Shown here in pieces: positions 57,992 to 64,000 of a stretch of 64,000 nt of DNA. The notes beneath the pieces are model-generated. The model did not search any database and was not told where the DNA came from. It was given only the letters and a program-made list of their open reading frames with translations. Position 1 is the first letter of the stretch, and each line of letters starts with the position of its first letter. The position numbers and the translations under genes were made by a program. The DNA is from Methyloterricola oryzae (GTDB lineage: Bacteria > Pseudomonadota > Gammaproteobacteria > Methylococcales > Methylococcaceae): the NCBI RefSeq assembly GCF_000934725.1, contig NZ_JYNS01000001.1:1-64000 (forward strand), read 5' to 3'.

Positions 57992-59279
57992 TCTGCGTAG
58001 CCCTGGGAGGCCTGGGGCCGCGGCGGCCGCGGGAGCGTGAGCGGCCGGAACGACGACCGCCGCCTTCGCGGGTCATGGCGCGCTGCTCGGCATCGTCCGC
58101 CCCCAGGAAACGCGTCCACCAATCCGCCAACTCCGGATCAGCCTCCCCGGTCGCCGCCCGCACCAGCAGAAAGTCGTAAGCGGCGCGGAAACGAGGGTGA
58201 GTGAGCAACTTGAAGGGTCTCACGCCCTTGATGCGCTCCAGCCTGGGCTGCAGCATCCATACCTCGCGCGCGGGCTGGCCCACGGCGCGAGGTATGGAGA
58301 TATGTCGAAGCTGGCGGCCCATCACCTCGTTGGCCACTTCCTGATAGGCGAAGACATCGTTGTCGCCCTCCTCGATCCGTGCCTTTGCCGCCGCCCGCAC
58401 AGGCTCCCACAGCAGCGCGGCGAACAGGAAGAACGGCGCGACACCCTTGTTTTCCTGAAGGCGCGCGTCGGTATTTTCCAGCGCCTTGGCCAGAAACGTC
58501 AGCGGGAATCCCTCAGGCTCCTGGGCCAGACAGGCTTCAGTTTCCGGGAACAGCGCGCCGAACAGGCGATAGTGCCTGAGCTGCTCGAAGGTCTGCACGG
58601 CATAGCCGCTCATCAGCAGCTTGAGCACCTCGTCATACAGACGCGCGGCCGGCACACCGGCCAGCAGGTGCGCGAGCCGGTGCAAGGGCTCGGCGCAGCT
58701 TTGATGGATGGTGAAACCCAGCTTCACCGAGAAGCGGATGGCGCGCAGCATGCGGACCGGATCTTCCCGATAGCGCTGCTCCGGATCGCCGATCAGCCGC
58801 AACACCCCGGCGCGGTGGTCCTCCATGCCGCCGACATAGTCCACCACGGAGAAGTCGCGGATGTTGTAATAAAGCGCATTGACGGTGAAATCGCGCCGCC
58901 AGGCATCCTCTTCAATGGTGCCGTAGACATTGTCGCGCAGGATGCGCCCGCCCGAACCGAGCACGCGATCGCCTTCGCCAATCTCCTCCGAACGCCCCCG
59001 GAAGGTGGCTACCTCTACGATCTCCGGGCCAAAGTGGACGTGGGCGAGACGGAAGCGACGGCCGATCAGCCGGCAGTTGCGGAACACGGCGCGCACCTGC
59101 TCGGGGTGAGCGTCGGTCACCACGTCAAAGTCCTTGGGCTCGTAACCGAGCAAAAGGTCGCGCACGCACCCCCCCACCAGATAGGCCTGAAAATCGGCTT
59201 TCCGCAGGCGATAGAGGACCTTCAGCGCATTTTCGCTGATGGAGTTGCGGGATATGGTGTGTTCCGAGCGGGAGTACAC
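57978..59279 (-). CDS. pcnB: Poly(A) polymerase I
   Basis: The product has 433 residues from the first canonical start (GTG at 59279). The nucleotidyltransferase core is clear: YLVGGCVRDLLLGYEPKDFD with its catalytic DFD, RDFTVNALYYNI and EDPVRMLRAIRFSVKLGF. The Arg-rich tail (SGRSRSRGRRGPRPPR) is usual for PcnB. It adds A-tails that promote RNA decay. The frame stays open 37 codons upstream of the GTG, to a TAG at 59391-59393, and looks like PcnB N-terminal sequence (ILDFVKKLFRID). It contains no ATG, GTG or TTG. An ATT at 59379-59381 may be the true start, as in E. coli. Confidence 0.95.
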   Translation of the reverse strand: MYSRSEHTISRNSISENALKVLYRLRKADFQAYLVGGCVRDLLLGYEPKDFDVVTDAHPEQVRAVFRNCRLIGRRFRLAHVHFGPEIVEVATFRGRSEEIGEGDRVLGSGGRILRDNVYGTIEEDAWRRDFTVNALYYNIRDFSVVDYVGGMEDHRAGVLRLIGDPEQRYREDPVRMLRAIRFSVKLGFTIHQSCAEPLHRLAHLLAGVPAARLYDEVLKLLMSGYAVQTFEQLRHYRLFGALFPETEACLAQEPEGFPLTFLAKALENTDARLQENKGVAPFFLFAALLWEPVRAAAKARIEEGDNDVFAYQEVANEVMGRQLRHISIPRAVGQPAREVWMLQPRLERIKGVRPFKLLTHPRFRAAYDFLLVRAATGEADPELADWWTRFLGADDAEQRAMTREGGGRRSGRSRSRGRRGPRPPRATQNAGD

Positions 59280-59393
59280 CCGGGGCCCCGAGCCTTGGGG
59301 TACCTCCAGCGCCTTTCCGGGCGTGGCAGGGGCGCGGTCTATCCGAAACAGCTTCTTGACGAAATCGAGGATAGGCAGAATTGGAAGCTTCTA

Positions 59394-59588
59394 ATGTAAG
59401 GTTATAAAAAGAGAAGAATAGTAACCGAGTGTCGCGCCATCCTCAAATGCCGCTGATGCAGCCGCCCCGCCGGTAGCTAAAGACGAGAGCCGAAGGGCTG
59501 CCTGGACTGCGTTCAATCCCCTGAGCATCCATCCTGAAATTCGGGTTTTGCTTGAGTCCAAGCTGTAGTATCATTTGCCGGTCACAAG
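59394..59588. other. Intergenic region before tRNA-Glu(CTC)
   Basis: About 195 bases (310 if the annotated pcnB GTG is correct) between divergent genes, AT-rich near 59396-59420. The tRNA promoter should lie here; CTTGAGTCC...GTAGTATCAT around 59551-59575 is a weak candidate. Confidence 0.4.
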
Positions 59589-59664
59589 GTCCCCATCGTC
59601 TAGCGGCCTAGGACTCCGCCCTCTCACGGCGGCAACAGGGGTTCGAACCCCCTTGGGGACGCCA
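59589..59664 (+). tRNA. tRNA-Glu (anticodon CTC)
   Basis: The 76-nt cloverleaf begins GTCCCCATCGTCTAGCGGCC, with anticodon arm CCGCC-CTCTCAC-GGCGG, T arm GTTCGAACC and encoded CCA. It is a second Glu isoacceptor, differing from the TTC gene at 36236 in the anticodon and a few arm positions. Confidence 0.97.
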
Positions 59665-59672
59665 AATAAATC

Positions 59673-59706
59673 AAAGCCTTACCTACTGGTAAGGCTTTTT
59701 TGTTTT
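59673..59706 (+). terminator. Strong Rho-independent terminator after tRNA-Glu
   Basis: AAAGCCTTACC-TACT-GGTAAGGCTTT is an 11-bp perfect stem followed by TTTGTTTT, nine bases after the tRNA 3' end. Confidence 0.92.
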
Positions 59707-59768
59707 GATTTGGACAGGGAGAGGACAGGATCCCTCCTGTTAAGTCAATCGCTTTCCTCAGAGTAAAT

Positions 59769-61802
59769 TCATCGGCAAGCAGTTCGCGCTGCTCCAGACG
59801 GATTGCCTGTGCCGCCGAGCACACCCTGCATGACAGAGAAAAATACGTCCGTATTGTCCATGGTGCCGCCGAACAGCGCGGCCCCCAGCCCGCAAGCCGA
59901 CAGCGGAATGTCGTTGCCGGTATGCGCGGCGACCGGGTCGGCAATCTGCCCTGTAACCAGGAAGTTGCCGGCTGTGTCGCGGTTCAAGGGACCCGCCGGA
60001 TAGGCGTTCAGCTGGGCCACATTATTACCAGGCTGCTGGCTGTCCCTCAGAGGCTGGCTATTGCTTCGCCAGTCTTCATAGCGATCGGCGTTGGCGGCAT
60101 AGCCGATCAGCATCTTGCGGTCAGGGTCGGTGTCGGCCGGGTAACCATCAGCCGCTGGCGCATATTTGGGAAAGCCGGCTGCCTCGTAGGTACCGACGAC
60201 TCCGGCACGGACCTGGGGCGCCCCCTGGCCGGTCGCTATGCGGGCCTGCAAGTCCGCGTCAGTGACACGCGAGCCGCCGATGACGGCTACGCCGGCACAC
60301 TCATGATCGGCGGTGACCAACACCAGGGTGTCGGGATGCGACTTGGCGTACTTTTGAGCAACGGCCACGGCTTTGTCGAACTCGATGGTATCCAGGATGA
60401 AACGCTCGCTATCCATGTTATGCGCCTGCTTGTCGATGGAGGCGCCCTCTACCATCAGCACGAAGCCTTTCGGACTCTGGCGATCGAGCAATCTGAGCGC
60501 CTTGTTGGCCATTTCATCCAGCATAGGCTGGTCCGGAAAGCCGTAGTCGTCCACCACACTGGACGTACCCCGGCGCTTCCCTAACTTGTCGAGCGCCACG
60601 TTCATATTGGAAAGCGCGTAGAGCCCGAGCAAGGGCTGGCTTTCTGGCGCCGCCATCATGCCCGCCTTGTCGGGTGCATAGGACCAGCCGGCACCCTGAA
60701 ACTCGGCTATCAGATCCCGGCCGGCGTCGAGTGCGCCGACCGAGACGTCCCAGGCTGCAGCCAGCTCCGCCGGCAGCACATAGTCGGTGCTGTCGCCGCG
60801 TGCCGAACCGTTGAAGCCGGTGGCGCTCCCGCAACCCTCCGCCGGGCAACTGGTAGGGCTGGGCAGGAACCATTTGCGGCCACCGCCCATCAGGACCGTC
60901 AGGCCCGTGGTGTCGCGATCGTCGAAGAACTGGTCGACGATGCCAGTGCCGGCTCCGCGATTCTGGGTATGAACCGCCATGGAGGCCGGCGTGGCATCAA
61001 AGACGTCGGCGGTGGTCACGATGCCAAGCTTCTTGCCCTGGGTCCGCGCCAGAAACTCCGCCATGTACTCGACTCTGGGGTTATCAAAGACCGCCGTAGT
61101 GTCGTCGGGCCAGACTCCTTCCTGATTGTTGGCGGACTTGTTGCCCGTCACATAGTTCTGCATGCCGGGCGCCGAGTCCGTGACGATGGAGTTGAGGGAT
61201 GCCGTCATGATGTTGGCGGTGACCGGAAAGGTATCCATCGCTAGGCGGTTAAGCGCCTTTCCCTGGCTTACGCCGTTCTGCGTGATGCGTGCGGCCGTTC
61301 GGTGGCCGGAGCCCATGCCGTCGCCCAGCATGATGATCACGTTCTTGATTTTGCGTCCGCCCCGGTCGATATCGACAATTTCGAAATTGCCGTCACGACC
61401 CACCACCGCACCATTGCTCTGCACCGCCTCGACGGTGAGCGTGTGCACGCCGGGCTTGCTGTAGGAGAAGGCGCGCAACGATGCCACCGCCGTGCCAGCC
61501 GGCAAACCGGCCACCAGGCCACTGCTGACCAGGCTGACGCTTCCCGACACGGGCCGGCCGTCCACCAGGAAGCGCACCGACTGGATGCTCTGCCCCGCAT
61601 CGGGCTGCGCCGTCGCCTGCAGGTCGAAGCGCTGACCGGCGACGAAACGGGAGATGACCGGGCTTGGACTGCCGCTGGCGAACAACTCGCTGGGCGGTGT
61701 CAGGCGCGAAACCGTCAAGGCCTGCGCCTGTGAACCCGCGACCGTGAAAACGGCCAGCGCCGCCCAGGCCAGTCCGGCGGACTTTATATTCCTAGTTTTC
61801 AT
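59769..61802 (-). CDS. Alkaline phosphatase (PhoA family) with N-terminal Ig-like domain
   Basis: The product has 677 residues from the ATG at 61802 (GGAG upstream) with a signal peptide (AWAALAVFTVAGSQAQA). Residues about 30-145 form an Ig/cadherin-like beta domain. The catalytic domain has IIMLGDGMGSGHRTA, the nucleophile Ser in VTDSAPGMQNY, MVEGASIDKQAHNMD and VTADHECAGVAV. Metal ligands are complete. It hydrolyses phosphomonoesters in the periplasm or outside the cell. E. coli PhoA is about 470 residues; the extra length comes from the N-terminal domain and insertions. A lipoprotein gene lies 80 bases upstream on the same strand. No Pho box was recognised. Confidence 0.94.
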   Translation of the reverse strand: MKTRNIKSAGLAWAALAVFTVAGSQAQALTVSRLTPPSELFASGSPSPVISRFVAGQRFDLQATAQPDAGQSIQSVRFLVDGRPVSGSVSLVSSGLVAGLPAGTAVASLRAFSYSKPGVHTLTVEAVQSNGAVVGRDGNFEIVDIDRGGRKIKNVIIMLGDGMGSGHRTAARITQNGVSQGKALNRLAMDTFPVTANIMTASLNSIVTDSAPGMQNYVTGNKSANNQEGVWPDDTTAVFDNPRVEYMAEFLARTQGKKLGIVTTADVFDATPASMAVHTQNRGAGTGIVDQFFDDRDTTGLTVLMGGGRKWFLPSPTSCPAEGCGSATGFNGSARGDSTDYVLPAELAAAWDVSVGALDAGRDLIAEFQGAGWSYAPDKAGMMAAPESQPLLGLYALSNMNVALDKLGKRRGTSSVVDDYGFPDQPMLDEMANKALRLLDRQSPKGFVLMVEGASIDKQAHNMDSERFILDTIEFDKAVAVAQKYAKSHPDTLVLVTADHECAGVAVIGGSRVTDADLQARIATGQGAPQVRAGVVGTYEAAGFPKYAPAADGYPADTDPDRKMLIGYAANADRYEDWRSNSQPLRDSQQPGNNVAQLNAYPAGPLNRDTAGNFLVTGQIADPVAAHTGNDIPLSACGLGAALFGGTMDNTDVFFSVMQGVLGGTGNPSGAARTACR

Positions 61803-61882
61803 GAGGCTACTCCGCAAAAGAGTGGTTCGTTGTTTTTGGTTCGGCGTGATCAATTCCAATTAGGGTGACCTATTGCGCAGGC

Positions 61883-62419
61883 TCAATGATGATAATGTCC
61901 GACGCTGGCGGTGCCCGATTCAAGGAACTGCGGGACCTCACCTTCTGGCGCCAGAATGACCTCCGTGTCGTCTGGAATCAGGCGGACGTAGGAGACTCGT
62001 TCATTGGCCTCGTGCTTGGCGCCCAGTTCCAGCGTGCCGGTGACGGTCCAGATGCCGGGGCGGTAGGCGGCGATCTTGGCCTCGGCCGGTTTTGGCAAGT
62101 GGACGAACAAGGTGGCCGGCGGCAAAAAGTCCGAAGGCCCATCAGCCAGTTCCGCCATGCTCACCGGCCTGGGAGTCAGCATGAACAAGCCGGGGACAGG
62201 GTCCTCTTCCATGACCATGTAACCCTTGATTTGTGCGCGCTTGCCTTTCATGGCGAGCAATTCAGGAGTTGGCTCCAGGCCTTTGGGACCTACCGGGCGC
62301 TTGAAGAAGTCAGCCAGGTTAAAATCGGGCGCAGGCTCCGGTAATGACGAAGGACTATGGGCACAGCCCGCCGTGAAAAGCAGGACTGGCGCCAGAAACA
62401 TAAAAGCTGAAACGCGCAT
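61883..62419 (-). CDS. Periplasmic lipoprotein, DUF3299-like
   Basis: The product has 178 residues from the ATG at 62419. Lipobox FTAGC (Cys19) is followed by a Pro-rich linker. The segment AQIKGYMVMEEDPVPGLFML, then LPPATLFVHLPKP and YRPGIWTVTGTLELG, resembles DUF3299 proteins, which are periplasmic and of unknown function. It ends in a His-rich tail (GHYHH) that might bind metal. It is probably co-transcribed with the alkaline phosphatase downstream. Confidence 0.78.
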   Translation of the reverse strand: MRVSAFMFLAPVLLFTAGCAHSPSSLPEPAPDFNLADFFKRPVGPKGLEPTPELLAMKGKRAQIKGYMVMEEDPVPGLFMLTPRPVSMAELADGPSDFLPPATLFVHLPKPAEAKIAAYRPGIWTVTGTLELGAKHEANERVSYVRLIPDDTEVILAPEGEVPQFLESGTASVGHYHH

Positions 62420-62822
62420 GGCAGATCGGGACAAGCAAGTTGAGCACAGTTAAGAAAGCCAAAGACCGTTTAGCTTCTGTCCCGGCTGTACGGCGGGAGA
62501 CTATGCCTCGCCGATATGACGGTTTCATGTCGCAGCGCAGAGAAATCCGAGGGCAAGGAAGAATCGGCACGACGAATTTCTGAGGGAAGACAAGAAAGTT
62601 GGAAGGGCTGGCGACTCTCGTAAAACGGTATAAACTGTTTATACCAACGGAACCGCCGATTTATTCGCGGTTCACCTAGTGCAGGGATACACTGCCAAAA
62701 TCTTTGACTGCAAGTCACTGATTTTTTGAGTGACCAGAAAACTGCGTTTTGCGGTGACGAGCGCCGAGAAATCCAGGATGGATTTGTTCCGCGTTTCCCT
62801 AATTCGATGATTGGAGCGATTC
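62420..62822. other. Intergenic region with an operator-like palindrome
   Basis: About 400 bases between divergent genes. No reading frame is convincing. The prominent feature is the 19-bp palindrome at 62627-62645; promoters in both directions are expected. Confidence 0.5.
62627..62645. promoter_or_regulatory. Perfect 19-bp palindrome, candidate operator
   Basis: GGTATAAAC-T-GTTTATACC. Nine-base perfect arms about a single T form a typical binding site for a dimeric repressor. It lies about 180 bases before the RHH gene and 210 before the lipoprotein gene. Confidence 0.55.
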
Positions 62823-63215
62823 ATGGCAAAAACAAGAACCACAGCCGTTGTTGCAAGCAAAACCGTGCAAAAGGCACCTCCGGCCGTCCAGTCCGAAGCG
62901 GTCGCTGAAGCCCCGACCATCCAGACCGAAAGCACAAAGAAGCCCGTCAAAGTCGCCAAAGCGGCTCTCAAGCCCGAGAAAACGGAAAGCAAGAAGGAAA
63001 AGCTTATCCGGGACAGTTTCACCCTGCCCGAGTCGGATTACGCGGCCATCAAGCAGTTGAAAGAACGCTGTCTGGCGGCGGGAATCGAGGTGAAAAAAAG
63101 CGAGATCGTACGCGTGGCCCTGAATATTCTGGCCAAGCAAACCGACCAGAAGCTGATCAGCGCCGTGAAGGCGCTTCCCCGGATCAAGACCGGCAGACCC
63201 AAGAAGGCGCGTTGA
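62823..63215 (+). CDS. Ribbon-helix-helix protein with histone-H1-like Lys/Ala-rich tail
   Basis: The product has 130 residues from the ATG at 62823 (GGAG 6 bases upstream); a TTG four codons earlier is less likely. Residues 1-58 are low-complexity, rich in Lys, Ala, Pro and Thr, like bacterial H1-type proteins. Residues about 60-110 (IRDSFTLPESDYAAIKQLKE, VKKSEIVRVALNILAKQ) look like a ribbon-helix-helix DNA-binding fold. The C-terminus RIKTGRPKKAR carries an AT-hook-like GRPKK. It is probably a nucleoid-associated or regulatory DNA-binding protein. A nearby palindrome could be its target. Confidence 0.8.
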   Translation: MAKTRTTAVVASKTVQKAPPAVQSEAVAEAPTIQTESTKKPVKVAKAALKPEKTESKKEKLIRDSFTLPESDYAAIKQLKERCLAAGIEVKKSEIVRVALNILAKQTDQKLISAVKALPRIKTGRPKKAR

Positions 63216-63287
63216 GCTGAAATCGGGAAACGGCCGGCCCGATTCGGCCGAGAGCGGCGGAATCGGGCCGAACCTTGATCGACGCTA

Positions 63288-64000
63288 TTATTTCAGCCCA
63301 ATCTTGTACAGCGTCGTGGTATGTGAGGCTTCGTGCGCTACCGCCAGGTAGGTATCCTCCTTAACCCGAAACGCCTTGAGGCCCTCTGGCGCGGCATCGC
63401 CGGGGTGAGTCATCAGGTCGAGGAACTGCGCATGTTCCGGGTCTGTTACGTCGAACAGGGCGATCGCTGCCGTGGTGGCGCGCTCCAGGCCAACAAAGGC
63501 AATCCAGCGCGATCCCAGCTTGGCGATCGCTAAGCCCTCAGGCTCACCGCCCTTGTTGTCGCTGCGACTGTCGTCATACAAGCCCGCTGCATGAGCTTTC
63601 ACATCCAGCAGGTTGCCACTGTCGAAGACGATCTTTCCGCATGAATCACGGATACTGATGGAACGCCCTCCGAAAGCCACGAGGTCTGTCGCCGTGCTGT
63701 CCAGGGTGCTGATGGTCAGACGGCCGATGTTTCCCGCAACGCCCAGCGTGCTGGCGCGTGCTTCGTCGCTCCCATCCGAGCGCGCGTCCCCCTCGTTGGC
63801 ATAGATGTAGTATTGGCGTCCCAAGGTCTTTTAGGCCAACACGCTGTCCGGCTGATAAAGGCCTTTCACCGTGAGGCCGGCGGGCGGCGCTGCGAAGGCT
63901 ACCACCCCAGCGGGCCGATCCGTCAGGTCCGACAGATTCTCTGGCAGAGAAAAATCCTTCAGCCCCAGACTCCTGATCTGCGTGAAGCGCCCCCGTTTGA
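63288..64000 (-). pseudogene. Choice-of-anchor-I-type esterase/phytase-like protein, interrupted by an in-frame TAA (5' end outside window)
   Basis: Reading from 63998, the frame gives RFTQIRSLGLKDFSLPENLS, then VVAFAAPPAGLTVKGLYQPD and SVLA, then TAA (63831-63833). It continues KTLGRQYYIYANEGDARSDG to a normal end at 63288. The family motif GLYxPDSxAxY...YYxxANEGDAR runs straight across the stop. TAA therefore replaces a residue, most likely Tyr (TAT/TAC), by a single base change. The downstream part has PEGLAIAKLGSRWIAFVGLE, the propeller core of this secreted family. Without readthrough the product would lose its last 180 residues. A sequencing error is possible. Confidence 0.72.

Overview
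The window is high-GC bacterial DNA, densely coding, with proteobacterial gene content. The order pcnB-folK-panB-panC-panD, a ubiC-ubiA pair, a long-form lhr, gltX followed by tRNA genes, and abundant c-di-GMP proteins point to a gammaproteobacterium. A molybdenum storage protein locus and a probable NtrC/sigma-54-controlled ammonium transporter suggest a diazotroph or methanotroph-like lifestyle. That last step is inference; no marker in the window fixes the genus.

Layout. (1) 1-16431, all minus strand: one apparent operon read from 16431 down to 1. It encodes a secreted periplasmic-binding-protein-like protein, a PKD-domain protein, a TpsB outer-membrane transporter, a 3311-residue filamentous-haemagglutinin-type exoprotein (TpsA), an ExbB/TolQ proton channel fused to an extracytoplasmic DUF2341/LamG region, and an ExbD/TolR subunit cut by the window edge. 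Junctions from tpsB onward overlap or nearly touch. It looks like a two-partner secretion system wired to a proton-motive-force motor and is the most interesting item here. (2) 16954-20252: a ModE-type winged-helix regulator, an unknown protein on the opposite strand, and mosB-mosA for the molybdenum storage protein. (3) 20643-40897: a CBS/PAS/GGDEF/EAL protein, a secreted protein with calcium-type repeats, a cytosol-sensing chemoreceptor, a quinone oxidoreductase, a lipoprotein with a PQQ-type propeller, a phosphodiesterase-superfamily protein with a glycosyltransferase, a GNAT remnant, tRNA-Glu and tRNA-Ala, gltX, an NDH-2-like flavoprotein and an HD-GYP phosphodiesterase.

(4) 41063-53447: ubiC-ubiA, small membrane and lipoproteins, a PsiE-family protein, amt, lhr, a PilZ protein, mobA and a DUF302 lipoprotein. 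(5) 53730-54757: an AT-richer patch with an orphan hexapeptide-repeat acyltransferase and a decayed IS5-type transposase. (6) 54822-59279: a pterin dehydratase and the pantothenate/folate/poly(A) polymerase cluster. (7) 59589-64000: tRNA-Glu(CTC) with a strong terminator, an alkaline phosphatase with a lipoprotein, a ribbon-helix-helix protein with a histone-H1-like tail, and the end of a choice-of-anchor-I-type gene carrying an in-frame TAA.

Themes: surface secretion, c-di-GMP signalling (GGDEF-EAL, HD-GYP, PilZ), and metal and nitrogen handling (MoSto, MobA, Amt). Most starts were reassigned from the longest possible frame to the start that fits a ribosome-binding site, signal peptide or family alignment; domain positions are estimates read by eye.
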